Shown here piece by piece: positions 1 to 12,363 of a stretch of 62,612 nucleotides of DNA. The translations under genes and the position numbers were made by a program. Positions within the stretch are counted from its first letter, which is position 1; the number at the start of each line of letters is the position of its first letter. Below the pieces are notes generated by a model. The model was not told the DNA's origin, did no database searches, and saw only the letters and a program-made list of their open reading frames with translations. Source of the stretch: Schizophyllum amplum (Eukaryota; Basidiomycota; Agaricomycetes; Agaricales; Schizophyllaceae); NCBI GenBank assembly GCA_007026445.1, contig VDMD01000127.1, positions 1 to 62,612 of the forward strand, in the 5' to 3' direction.

Positions 1-3000
1 CCCGCCGCTGCGCCGCGCCACCGCCACCTCCGCATACATCTCGTCCGTCCCGCCCAGCGTCGCCCCCGCCCGCACCAGCAGCCGCACAACCTCCCCGTGT
101 CCCTGGCGCGCAGCCTGCGAGAAGAGAAAGAAACATCAGTTCGCGTTCAACGGCCATTCCACCGTGACTCGAACGCCCCCACCGCCCTTCTACCACCCCA
201 CCGCAGCCTTCTACCACCCCCCGCAGCCTTCCACCACCCATCGCAGCCTTCTATCACCCCACGCCACCCAATAACATAAACCCCCACTCACATAATAAAG
301 CGCCGTATGCCCCATCCCATCCCTCAGATGCACCAACGCGCCCGCGTGCAGCAGCGCGCTTACCATCCCCCCGTGCCCGTTCAGCGCGGCGACGTGCAAC
401 GGCGTCCTTCCCCCGCCGGGCTCGAGCGCGTTCACGAGCCCAGCGCCCGTGGCGCCGTACTGCGGGTGAGGTGGGGCGTGTACTGGGGGTTTGGGCTGGC
501 AGTACTCGCTGTTATGCGAGTCGCGGCCTGTGCGGCGTCCAGAAGGCGCACGCCGGCCTCCGCGATGCAGAAGCGGAGACATTCGGCGTCGCCGCGCGCG
601 GCGGCGAGATGCACGAGGGAGGGTACGAGCATGGCCTCCGTCGCACCCGCCTCCGCAGCGGTCCACGACCAGGGCGCCGCGACGTCGGCGGCGTGGTGCG
701 TGTTGGCTGGTTTTGCATGCTGGCTGTTCCTGCGTGTGGCTGGTTCCTGCACCGCGTCGGGTTCTCCGGTGACGACGACCGCGGCAGCGCGCCGCCAGGT
801 CGGTGAGTCGCGCAAGTGCCCGAGCGCGCGCTGCACGTTCTCCATAGCGCCCGCGAGCATCGGTTCCGCGGGCCCCGGGCGCCTTCCGGCCTGGTGAGCT
901 CGCCGCGGAGGGGCGTGCGGAGGAGGTCGCGGATGGCGGCCGTGGAGAGTTCGGGTTTGGAGAGGAGGTAGCTGAGTTTGGTGAGGGCGCACTAAGAAAG
1001 GGGCGGGCGGATGCCGTCAGCTTTTGGTCGTACTTGTGATTGCGGTACATACCTCCGGAGCTTGAGTGATGAGAAAAGGTTCAGCATCAGCAACGCCGCC
1101 ATCCTCACAAACAAAACCGCCGCACTCACACATATCGTATCCCGGCACCACGCCCGCGTTCACCAGTGCTTTCCCCGTCTCGTACGCCACGCTCACCGAG
1201 CCCTTGGTGCACTGCGAGATCGCGACGATGATGACGCCGCGGTCGCACGCCTGCCGGACGGCCTGGAGGAGGTCCTGGCGGTTGGGCGCGTTGCCGGCGC
1301 CGAATGCCTCGAGGACGACGCCCTGGACGGGCGGGGCGCAGAAGGCGGATATCATGGCGGCGGTGATGCCGGGGAAGAGGCGGATGGTGACTGGAGAGGA
1401 AGATGCAGTGAGTAAGATGGCGCTCGTTGTTGTTTTACAGGAGGGAGACTGTGTGGAGTGGGAGAGTGGGGAAGGTAGGAGAGTGGGGAAGAGGAGTTGA
1501 GCGCGAGCGGGAGAAGGGAGCGCGAGCGGGAGAAGGGAGCGCGAGCGGGAGAAGGGGAGGGGGAGGGGGGAGGCCTGAGAGGGAGGGGAAAGGGAGACAA
1601 GGTCATCGAAGCACATACCAACTTGCGAGCTCATGTCTGCAAAATCACGTCAATGTAGATTTGAGGCGGAAGACGAGAAAAAGCACCTTTATGCGCCTTA
1701 AATCGCCGCAAGCTCGTCTGCCGAATTACATCATTCCAGTTGACCACGATGTCGATGCCGACTGTGAGAAGTGGTCAGTAGAGGGTAGGTCATTTTGCAC
1801 CGTCTGAAAACCAAGAAGAACACTCGTGGCTTCTGTAGTTCTCGTGGCGACTTGTCCACCGCTCGTATCGATCTCCGTGCCACAAATGCTACATGCCATT
1901 TTGCGCAAGCTAGAGCTTACCTTTTACCAGCGGCGCAAAGTTCGGACTGTCAAAGGCAGCCAAATCCTCGGAAGACACCTTCATGACGCGGTTGCCACGG
2001 AAGAGCGTGTGATTGAAGTAGAGGCAGCATTCTGAAGATGTGCAGGTCAGTTTCTGTGTGATCCATCATTGGCGGACCACACTCTTGCTATACTGAAGAG
2101 ACGCGGAAGAACTCGCCTGGGATTGTATAATGGCCGGCCATAAGCAGCGCGCCCATGAGGTTATCCGTTGCGTCGTTACGCAGCTGAGACAGTGGGATCT
2201 GTGCGCCCGTAATGATCTGGACAAAGTCTGAGTGAGTGTGGAGAAGCCCCAAGTGGCAAGGACGAGCTCGATCACGCACCACAGTCTTGCCAAGGTCTTC
2301 AAGAAGGAAGCTGAGCGCGCTCGACGTGTACGACATGGTGTCCGTGCCATGTAGAATAACAAACGCGTCGAAGAGGTTGTAGTTGAGCTCTATCTCAGTG
2401 GCCATGCGGATCCAATCTGCGAGAAGGAGTGAGCTCGTAGAGAATATACGCGAGCATCCTTTTTCACCCTTCATCTCGATATTGCTGCTGTCCAATAGCG
2501 GGTGCCACTATCCACACCGTATAAGCCAGACTAGATTCGCCTTTGACATGCTGAAGCTGGCTCACCTCCATGATGGCGTACCGCATCGCTTTTCTTCCCG
2601 CGCCGCCCGAGACGACGGTCGCAGGCATGAGCAGGCTAGGGAGATGCGCCTCGTACACGAGCTCGTGCGACTCGTCTGCATCTCCCTCGGGTGCTTCTTC
2701 GCCTCGCGTATGCGTATCGTCGCCGCCAGGCGCTTCATCTTTTCCTATCCTCACGCGCCTGGGTGGAGGCAGGAGCGCAGCGCCCACGATTGACCGCGTC
2801 GAGCGCACGCGCAGGGTAGGCGCTTCGTATGCACGTCCGGAATTCGGAGATGGAGGTGTCTGCCAATAAGAGGTAGTTAGTAAAGTAAGACGCAGATGCG
2901 AACAGCGCTTTCAGAGAGGAGATTCAAGGTGGATGAATAGTAAATGCGTGCACGAAAGGTTTGGCACTCACCGAACCTAATACGGGCGCTGGCGATCCGC

Positions 3001-3314
3001 GCCCACTCCATGTTCGAAATCCCTCTACGCTCGCTGCATGGGAGAAAAGCGAGTCCTGAAGAGGGTCATGGAAGCGCGATTGGCTGGTATTGAGTCAGTC
3101 ATATCTTTCAGCTAATCAGTTGAGGGAAATAAGTGATGTATAAGGCGTACGCGAGGAAAAATACTACGAGAAAGTTTGATGAAGTACCAATTGCCGAGAT
3201 TACGCACCTTCTCAGCGTCTGCGTCAGAAATGCCGGCTCGGGAACGAAGCCGTGTGCTCCTGTGAGCATACCGATGGTCCCACCGGTATAAATGACAAGT
3301 ACTTTGGACTCCAT
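1..3314 (-). CDS. L-asparaginase (type I) with C-terminal ankyrin repeats, partial
   Basis: Hydrolyses L-asparagine to aspartate and ammonia, probably in the cytosol because no signal peptide is visible. The start Met at 3314 leads directly into VLVIYTGGTIGM, the first catalytic signature with the nucleophilic Thr. The second signature, ILHGTDTMSYTSSALSF, lies near 2330-2370, followed by ITGAQIPL and DNLMGAL (about 2150-2220). The C-terminal asparaginase part (IRLFPGITAAM to KGSVSVAYETGKALVNAG) is at about 1145-1390. Ankyrin-type helices follow: TPLHVAALNGHGGMVSALL at about 350-410 and GHGEVVRLLVRAGATL at 50-102. The gene leaves the window at base 1, so its C-terminus is missing. Asparaginase plus ankyrin is the architecture of animal ASPG and many fungal enzymes. 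Several short introns are present, plus two long ones that carry minisatellites (115-289 and 1391-1618). Function is well supported; exact exon ends less so. Confidence 0.88.
181..260. repeat. 20-bp minisatellite, 4 units, inside an intron
   Basis: Four imperfect 20-bp units begin at 181, 201, 221 and 241, with the core ccgcagccttctaccacccc. They lie in an intron between two ankyrin exons of the asparaginase gene (intron about 115-289 on the minus strand, donor GTGAGT, acceptor CGCAG). Confidence 0.85.
1501..1557. repeat. 19-bp tandem repeat, 3 perfect units, inside an intron
   Basis: The unit gcgcgagcgggagaaggga occurs at 1501-1519, 1520-1538 and 1539-1557; only the last base of the third copy differs. 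It sits in a 228-nt asparaginase intron (1391-1618, minus strand) joining ..MSSQVV to TIRLFPGIT. The rest of that intron is also purine-rich on the plus strand. Confidence 0.9.
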
Positions 3315-3654
3315 GGTGGATGCTGTATGAGGCCGAGGATGTCAGCAGCACGTTCGATTGATCTGCGTCGGTGGCTTCCAGCTGGCTTGCAGTCAGAGGC
3401 ACTGGGTAATCGCGTCTGCTCGTTACAACCGGTGCCACTGAAGCTGAGGGTCGCAGACAGGGACCGCTGCGCGAAGACAATCGAAAAAGCCAAGGCAACA
3501 TGAACATTGAAAAACGCGTCATGGTGGGCGGCGGCAAATGGCGTTCCCCGCCGATCACGACGGGCCATCAGCAGGTCACGAGACATGTCGGGACCCACAA
3601 CTGACACTGTAGACAAACCAGCGTGAGCCACAATAATTCATCTTTATGGCCAAG

Positions 3655-3863
3655 TCTGCCTCGGATGAGCCGCTGAGTCGGATGTCATCCGACCTGCATC
3701 CGACCGTCGACAGGCCAGCCAATCAAGTCACCATCGGACGTCATCCGAAGGCGTCAGCCAAGTTCAGCAGTCGGTTCCGGAACCGATGCCCTTTCCGGAA
3801 TACAGAACCGAAAGTCCAAGACAACATCGCATCCCAAAACTATCTTATGGCCCTTTATATAAT
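3655..3863 (+). promoter_or_regulatory. Promoter of the NmrA-like gene: CGG palindromes and TATA box
   Basis: Two inverted CGG triplets with 7-nt spacing (CGG-N7-CCG) occur at 3679-3691 and 3735-3747, with further TCGGATG/CATCCGA half-sites nearby at about 3660 and 3697. A perfect 16-bp palindrome, TCGGTTCCGGAACCGA, lies at 3771-3786 and a TATATAAT box at 3856-3863, about 45 nt before the ATG at 3908. Inverted CGG triplets are the usual target form of Zn2Cys6 regulators; which factor binds here is unknown. Confidence 0.6.
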
Positions 3864-3907
3864 GCCTGAGGCGCATTGTGCTCAGCCAGACTTCTACATC
3901 CTCAACA

Positions 3908-5184
3908 ATGGCTAGAATCGCAACTGTCTTCCTGTCTACCGGCCTCCAGGGTATGTAGCATGCCAATTCTCATCACTCTCATCGTGCTCACGCATCTATA
4001 GGCACCTCCGTCGTCAAGGCCCTCCTCAAGGATGGTACCTTCAAGCCGCGAGCGGTCACACGCAACGTCAACTCCGACGCTGCGCGTGCAATGGCTGACT
4101 TCGGCTGCGAAGTCGTTGAGGCCGGCTTCGACGACAAGGAGGCTATCAAGAAGGCTGTGACCGGGGCCGAGTGTGTCTTCCTCGTACGTTCACAAAGCTA
4201 CCCCTTGCCACTAATCCCACTCACGGATGTACAGGTCACCTACCCCTTTGGAAGCAACGTACCCGAGGTGACGCAGGGTCAGAATGTCATCGACGCGAGC
4301 AAGGAAGCCGGCGTCAAGTTTATGGTGCTCAGGTCAGTTCCGACTGCTCAGCAGTGGCAAGTGTAATTGGTCTGATGTCTTCGTCACAGCTCCCTCCCTA
4401 GCGTCAGCGAGGTCTCGAAGGGCAACTACACCAAGGTCGCTCACTACGACGGTAAGCCGATATAAAAGCGGTCTCACAGAAATCCGTGCGTGCTCAACAG
4501 TACTTTCACAGACAAGGCCACCGTCCAGAAGTACCTCGAGGCTTCCGGCCTATCCTGCGCGTCTGTCGTCCCCGGCGCGTTCTTGGAGAACATTTTGCGA
4601 GGGTTTGTATTTTGGTTTTGTCTATGCGCGTATGTAACTGACAACCGCGCAGCCAGCTGAACTGTCCCTTTTTGAAGACGGAGACCGGTTATCTCATGCA
4701 CACGATGGAGCGTCCGGGCTCGAAGTCTCTCCAGACGTGGACCGGTCGCGATATGGGTCCCGCGGTCACGGCGCTCTTCACGCAGTACACTTCCCGCCTG
4801 TCTGAAATCGACAAGCAGACCTTCACATTGGGTTGCTGCCGCGCGACCGTCGAGGAGACAGCAGCGGAGCTGGCCAAGGGTGTGTTGCCTGCTTTTCAAT
4901 GCAGTCATGATTTCGAGCTAACGACTGCGATTGAAGGCCTCGGAAAGCCTGTGGAAATCAAGCGCATCGGGCCCATCGGCTACGAGGCCGTTGACCAGAT
5001 GGTGCGTCCTGGTCTGAGACTAATACCTGTTTACGATGCTAATGGCAACTCTAGTACGACTTCATCGCCGAGTTCGATTGGCCCGACTACGCCGTCCCGG
5101 ACAAGCGCTGGAAGCACTCGGTGTCAAGGTCGGCACGATCGAGGAGTTTGCTGGACTGCTTTGAAGGAGCACCTGAAGGAGTAA
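3908..5184 (+). CDS. NmrA-like NAD(P)-binding protein (frameshifted C-terminus)
   Basis: Atypical short-chain-dehydrogenase family protein (NmrA/HSCARG type) with a Rossmann fold that binds NAD(P). Such proteins act as redox sensors or as reductases; the substrate cannot be told. Exon 1 gives MARIATVFLSTGLQG, covering the first beta strand and the glycine-rich loop. Later exons give SVVKALLKDGTFKPRAVTRN, AMADFGCEVVEAGFDDKEAI, VIDASKEAGVKFMVL, YLEASGLSCASVVPGAFLEN and LGKPVEIKRIGPIGYEAVDQM. At least seven short introns are needed. The C-terminus only reads through as family-like sequence (ALGVKVGTIEEFAGLL then KEHLKE) if the frame shifts twice, near 5103 and at the T run 5160-5162. Each site looks like one missing base. 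Without these shifts the protein ends early. A TATA box and palindromes precede it. Confidence 0.8.
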
Positions 5185-5522
5185 TTCGCTACTGAACATC
5201 GAATCGCAAGCATGTTGTACACGAAGTAGAAACAGTCGGGCAGCATACATTTATTTAACACGATTGCGCAGGCCAAATGCGTGAAATTGCTTGCCCACTT
5301 GACAAGTATACCAATGACCTTGTCTCTCGGCGCGCAGTTATACCTCTCTCTAGATGCAAATGTATCACTTGAAGACAGCGCGGACCTGGTACAACCATGA
5401 GCGTGTATATGTAAGAGAAATTAATCACGCGCCCACTACTGTACATGATTTATCAGAAATCATCGTTACAGTGTGCTCAATATGTTGACGTACAGTTGCT
5501 CATGGCGATAATGGGTCCCTAG
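5185..5522. other. Intergenic, 338 bp
   Basis: Region between two convergent genes (NmrA-like on plus, F-box on minus). It is AT-richer than the genes and shows no reading frame with family features. It probably holds both 3' UTRs. Confidence 0.5.
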
Positions 5523-6958
5523 CTAAGCGCTGTCCTGGTCGGCGCGGCTACGACACGACACGCGTGTGGTGTCGGGCAGTCGCTCCTTCAGACGCTTTAT
5601 GTCCTCGGCCGATAGAAGGACATAGTCGAGTACGAAGTTTGCCAAGTCGCAGCCCGAGCAATCAAGGAAGGCGCTGAACTTGTCGTGCGGCCACATCCAA
5701 CCCACCAGGTGATCTTCGGCATATACCTCGTCGCAAACTTCATCCGCACCAAACCAGACATCCTTCACGGCGGGTGTGTATAGAACGTCCAGCAGGTCAT
5801 CGAAGATACGCGGTGGATCCACCAAGACCCGGAGGGCTGTAAGACGCGGCAAGATTATGAGTCTGAAAGGAGGACGATAGGGTCCTGTGATGTAAAGGTG
5901 AACAGTCAGAGTCTCCAGGGCAGAGCACTCCGATAGTACGTCGTAGCCCCATACAACGTCCGTCCATATTATGTCGAGAGAGGTGAGCCGCGATAAAGGC
6001 AAGCCCATTATCATCACGTTGACGATGGACTGGGTCCAGGACGTGAGTCGTGGGGCACTCCCGATGAAGGACATGCAGAATGGTATGGAGGCAGTATTTC
6101 CATACGCGTTACGCATCTCCACACTTCGCAGCAGCTCCATGGTCACTCGTGTGCTGTACTGCGCCGAGACGTATGCATGAGCGACGTCGCATATAGTCAG
6201 TTTCTGACAGCGTCGAGGAAGGTGAGTGAAGAAGTCGGCAGGTAGCAGTTCGTGTTCCCGCCTGCCGTGCAGTGTAACGGTACACTCTCCTCGTAGGCAC
6301 ACGTTGATGGGCTGAGAGCCTGACTTGGCAAGATAGAATGATACTGCCTTTCTGAATGCGTTCATCTCCGCCCGGGTTATGTCGTGCTCATCATCATGGT
6401 CGTTGAGCGTGTAGGTATCGAGAATATGTCGGGCGTCCACAGCCGAATGTCGTCGAGACCTATAGCACGCCACCTGTGACATACTTGAGCGATCGCCCGG
6501 ATGGGAAGCACGGATTTCCACAGGGGAAACGTCAAGACGTTGGTTGCGCATGCCATCAGGAAGATACAATGTAGAATTTCGAAGGGAAGACGGCGCGCGG
6601 GTGCCACGAGCGCGCGTTGCTGGTCAGCGTAGTCCAGAAGCTTCTGACGGCGCGCTTCCAGCTTCTTGGTCACAGCTTGAAGTCGCTGGATCTCTGCATC
6701 GAGGTCCCGAGCCTCGTTTTCTGCCGACTCTGCGGTGAGGAGAATATCGCCGCAGGATTCTTCCGAAGGTAAAGCGCCTTTTCTGATAAGTCGCAGCGTG
6801 TGCTTGGACGGCGATAGAGACGACGTGTAGCGCACGGATTCGTCGCAGGAGGGGCACACGATTATGCAGTCGTCATCCTCGTCCAAGGTTGTCTCCTTTT
6901 CAGAAGCCGATTCTTCATCAGAACTAATCTCCTCGTCGCCAGACGTCATGCTCAGCAT
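5523..6958 (-). CDS. F-box protein with N-terminal coiled coil (frameshifted)
   Basis: Likely substrate adaptor of an SCF ubiquitin ligase, of the form greatly expanded in mushrooms. The N-terminal frame (from Met at 6958) has an acidic Ser/Glu-rich stretch, a CPSC zinc-like pair, then a coiled coil (DAEIQRLQAVTKKLEARRQ) and the F-box: RRLPFEILHCIFLMAC through VCHRWRAIGLDDIRLWTPD. The rest of the protein continues in another frame (ITRAEMNAFRKAVSFYLAKS, then a leucine-rich-like region with VTMELLRSVEMRN) down to the stop at 5523. No splice pair explains the change, so a frameshift equal to one missing base is inferred at about 6380-6440. Total would be about 475 residues, normal for this group. 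It could be a pseudogene or a sequencing error; the intact length on both sides favours error. Confidence 0.7.
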
Positions 6959-7771
6959 ATACGAGCAGACTGATGCGGAATAAGACGAGGAAATGACATC
7001 GCTGAGTAGTGCGCACCGTCACACGATGGATTTATTGGGGTTGAGAGATTTTCGACTATCCACAGCGACCGCGTTCGTTGTGCGCCTTCTGTAGGCAGGC
7101 AGCTAGACCCTTCGGCGAATTGGAGGAAGCAGCCAAGCTTGACGATGGCAGTACGAGACAAGCCGGTTCGCAAAGCACAAGATCATGTGATCTACGTGCG
7201 GGTGGCTATGCCGCATATCCCCGTTAGCGGCCTTTCCTTTGTGCTCCCTTTGTATCCGCGGACGCGTTTGAAAACCTCTTCTGGCCATAAATTCCTTGTA
7301 TGGATGAATGCCATTGTACTCAGCATGCTATATATCTCTATGCAAACGAACGAGTCGTTATCAATCTCTCCCTTGACTCGTCCTCATCCGCCAGGCGAAC
7401 AGTACTACAGCTACTCTGCATCGTCAGCTCTCCTTCGGTGTGTCCCTCCGCATAGATAGGAGCTGTGGGAAGTGACCGGTTCTTTACAGCATGTCCGATA
7501 TACCTCCCGCTACGATGTCAAGTCAGGCTGTAGCGAGGAGCGGAGGCGGGCAGATCCTGGACGCCGCCGGTTTGCTCGTCGATAGTCTTACTCCTGCATG
7601 CCACACTCATCAGGTTTTACAGGTCGCCGAGCATATCACATGCACATATTCAAAGCTCTATCTGAACGCGACCAAGCCCCAACACTAGCCATCCGCTCGA
7701 CCGAGCTAGGTTGAAGCCTCACCATTTCAACCCCGATCTTGCAACGCTGACATACCTCAAAGAGCGCGCGA
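6959..7771. other. Intergenic or 5' region of the next F-box gene
   Basis: Divergent spacer between two F-box genes. A short open stretch starting at 7491 (MSDIPPATMSSQAVARSG) could be an upstream exon of the 7772 gene, since F-box proteins of this group usually have a longer N-terminus, but no convincing splice path was found. Confidence 0.4.
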
Positions 7772-9088
7772 ATGATGGTCATCCTTCACTTCAAAAGCAC
7801 GCTCCTGACTATCCCTTCGATATGCGTAAGCAGCTTCGCCTGCTCGTTTTCTTGCTACTCATCCTCGGGACCCCCAGTGTTGCACTGGCACCAGAGCTTC
7901 ATTCACCGACTGCCCACCGAGTTACTTTGCTGTATCTTCCTCATGTGTGGCGAGCCAAGCCCCGTGGCCAGTTATCCTCGGGACGATCATATGCACAGGG
8001 CGGACGTGGACTGGAACCACTTCTGCCAATACAGTCGGTCCGCAGTCCTCCTCGGTCGGGTCTGCTCGCGCTGGTTTACTGTCACGCGGGGCTTTCCCAG
8101 GCTTTGGACAGTCTTTGATGTCGGCGCCCCATTTGGTCTCGACTTCGTCGCTCTGCAGCTCTGCCTCCGCCATTCGGCGAATTTGCCCCTTTCCTTGCGC
8201 ATTCGTGATTACACGTCCCTCCCAAGTGAAAACGACCTCGTATCCAAACTCCTCAAGCACTTGATGTGCATTGTTGCAAACCACGCAGGGAGGTGGGAAG
8301 AGATATCATTGCACGTCCTGGCAGTGAAGGACATCCTTGATCCTCTACTCGCCCTCCCACATGGTGCCTTCTCTTGTCTCGCACGAGCTTCCCTGATTAC
8401 AGAGGAACGCCGCCAACCCACCTCCGATGATCCCATCGTTCTCTTGTGGAAAGCGTTTCATTCCCAACCCTCGCTCCGTGTGGTTGAGTGGCCCGATATA
8501 CCATTGAATTTTGTCGACCTCGGCAATGATCCTCTCCTCAAGAATCTCACCCATCTTGGTATGGGAGCTGTCGCGCAGCACGATCTTCTGTCACTTCTTC
8601 GGCATTGTCCTCTTGTCCAGGTCCTTCAAGCAAGCATTCTTCACCGTAGTTCCAACGAAATCACACTACGGTCTCCACTGACAGTTCGTCTGCGGCGCCT
8701 ACGACAGCTGATATTGACTGGATCTGACGATATGACTGCCATATATTCATCTCTCGTTGTTCCTGCTCTTCGCAGGCTAGACCTCTCCACAACGAAGGTC
8801 CAACACGAGGCCATCATTGATATGCTTACACGTTCTACCGCACATTTGGTCATGCTAACCTTGCATTGCTCTACGTATGAGCACAGGGACAACATCGCTG
8901 CTCTACTGCAAGACCAGAGCTTGCAGCAATTGAAGATACTCCGTTACGATATTCGTACTGTTTTCCCTAATTGGCGGACGGATGACGCTTCCTATGACCT
9001 ATCGCCGTTCACGTCGCCTGGCGTCGAATTCTTTATCGACTGGCAGGATGCGGAGGATGCATATAAGACGGTTACTTCAAGCTTGTAG
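7772..9088 (+). CDS. F-box protein with leucine-rich C-terminal part
   Basis: Probable SCF ubiquitin-ligase adaptor. One uninterrupted frame of 438 codons. The F-box starts near residue 45 with HRLPTELLCCIFLMCGE and continues to LLGRVCSRWFTVTRGFPRLW, the standard F-box end followed by the xRLW signature of the mushroom family. Downstream are irregular leucine-rich segments (LKNLTHLGMGAVAQHDLLSL, LVVPALRRLDLSTTKVQHEA, LQQLKILRYDI), as expected of a substrate-recognition domain. The first 40 residues are hydrophobic and do not look like a normal F-box N-terminus, so the true start may lie in an upstream exon with an acceptor near 7880. Substrate unknown. Confidence 0.75.
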   Translation: MMVILHFKSTLLTIPSICVSSFACSFSCYSSSGPPVLHWHQSFIHRLPTELLCCIFLMCGEPSPVASYPRDDHMHRADVDWNHFCQYSRSAVLLGRVCSRWFTVTRGFPRLWTVFDVGAPFGLDFVALQLCLRHSANLPLSLRIRDYTSLPSENDLVSKLLKHLMCIVANHAGRWEEISLHVLAVKDILDPLLALPHGAFSCLARASLITEERRQPTSDDPIVLLWKAFHSQPSLRVVEWPDIPLNFVDLGNDPLLKNLTHLGMGAVAQHDLLSLLRHCPLVQVLQASILHRSSNEITLRSPLTVRLRRLRQLILTGSDDMTAIYSSLVVPALRRLDLSTTKVQHEAIIDMLTRSTAHLVMLTLHCSTYEHRDNIAALLQDQSLQQLKILRYDIRTVFPNWRTDDASYDLSPFTSPGVEFFIDWQDAEDAYKTVTSSL

Positions 9089-9468
9089 ACTGTACTAGCG
9101 TATCCAGACAGTGTCACTGTTTGACCATCAGGACGATACGGCTGTTCAATGTCGCTGTGATCACCCAGCTTCAGCGCTCAGCATACAGCCTGGAGGCATG
9201 CGAACTGGAAGCAGGTGCAAATCGAGAACAACACTCACACAACAGTATGTAGACACTGCCTTAACTTCCCAGGAGGACGTGGAAGAGTCGGCTATGGCGG
9301 CGAGGGAAGCACTGGGTGTAGCCATGGCGGCTGAGGAGAGGCAAGTGGATGATGAAGGTACGTTGTGCTCGGAGTAAGCGTCGTGTTCAAGTTCCTCCGA
9401 GTCCGATCCTAATCTTCGCCCACCAGTGACCAGCCTACCGCGCGTGCACCTGATTCCGCACGCGTTTA

Positions 9469-9683
9469 CTAGAGACATCCAGTCAACCTGCAGTTGCGGG
9501 CGACTCCTTCCTGAGAATTGTGGAAGATTCTCGTCGCATCGGCCCTAGGAACAATGCACAGTGAGACATGGATCACTCCACTGCGGTATAGCGAGCGACC
9601 CAGTCCTACCTGGACTCAACGGCAGCTCCGCTGGCCACCGCAACAACGGCGGCAAAGATAAAGGCGAAAATACGCGTGTTCAT
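9469..9683 (-). CDS. Candidate small secreted peptide, 49 residues
   Basis: Not a family I recognise. Exon 1 (9610-9683) encodes a clear signal peptide, MNTRIFAFIFAAVVAVASG, with cleavage likely after ASG or GAA. A 65-nt intron (9545-9609, GTAGGA...TTCCTAG) keeps the frame. Exon 2 (9469-9544) adds ADATRIFHNSQEGVARNC then RLTGCL and a TAG stop. The mature part would be about 28 residues with two cysteines five positions apart (C-x4-C), so one disulfide is possible. It lies about 470 bp from the 3' end of the oxidoreductase gene on the same strand. The signal peptide and clean splice sites argue for a gene, the short length against. A longer form using another splice into the downstream open stretch is possible. 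Confidence 0.45.
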
Positions 9684-9902
9684 GATGATGTTGTACTGAA
9701 ATGCAAGCACGGTCAGTGATGCGCGTCGTCCATATTCGAGAGAATGAGCTACCGACTGATACGAGACTGCAAGGAAACTGAAGGATGGCCATTTTGTTCC
9801 TTGCATCTGCGCGCGTCTTATATACTCGCTCCGATCATGACATCCCGGACATGATCTCGCTATGTGCGATCGTCGCATATGTAGAGTGAGGCGATACAGC
9901 AG

Positions 9903-9956
9903 TGAGTTGCACTGCTGCATTGAGTTGCAATGCTGCAGTGAGCTGCACCTCAGCAA
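9903..9956. repeat. 18-bp tandem repeat, 3 units
   Basis: Three diverged 18-bp units start at 9903, 9921 and 9939, built on tgagttgca followed by nTGCTGCA. The repeat is about 220 bp upstream of the candidate secreted-peptide start and could lie in its promoter. Confidence 0.7.
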
Positions 9957-10156
9957 CAATCAGCGTGATCTGGTGTCGGGCGCAGTGGACGAAAAAATCT
10001 TCTTGCTTCGCTCTCGAATCCCCCCTAGGCCTCCCCCTAAATGCAGCCTGAAAAAAAATGTTATGCGCAATCAAGTTTACAAACGTGCCGATTCTATGGA
10101 TTCCCCTCGTTTTGCGTTTGTAAGTAACGCCCCTCGTTGGCCGTCGACACGGGGCT

Positions 10157-11844
<1,688 letters not shown>

Positions 11845-12363
11845 AGATGACAGGGATGTGGGAAGGCGATTCGGATAATTATGCTGCTAACAACTGTTAG
11901 GTGTGGGTAAGCTTCATGTATTGAGTTCGTAGAGCAGGCACGTACGCGTGTGAGTCTGAAAAATACGACAACACGTTTGGTAGTGCGCAGGGGGTTGAGA
12001 AGCTTGAACGCTGCCTGTGAAGTCAGGTGTATACGCACACTGTACAATTTGGCGTGACTCTATACAGTGACCCATGAGTGTGCTTACTGATGAAGTGAAT
12101 TGGCCTACAGTCAGACTCTTGTCATGGCTTTGTAACCGCAAAGTTCCACTCAGCGGGCAAAGCCCAGAGCTCATGCAAGGTAGGGAACACCGGTCGTCAG
12201 TCGTCTTGCGGCACAGCCCAAAAGACCTACCACAAACCCAGACCATCACCACATACGTCCGAGCGACAGACAGACGAACGAATAGAATAGAATAATCAGT
12301 CTAAACGCACGACATATTGTTTGCCTGCTACCGTGCGATCTGCGCCTCGACGAGCACCGCGCA
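11845..12363. other. Intergenic, 519 bp
   Basis: Spacer between the oxidoreductase start and the P450 stop, both on the minus strand. It must contain the oxidoreductase promoter. No TATA box or repeat stands out. Confidence 0.5.

Noticed and set aside
211..1050. 279-codon continuous frame over the ankyrin part
   Set aside because: Reads through introns that contain a minisatellite; only sub-segments are exons.
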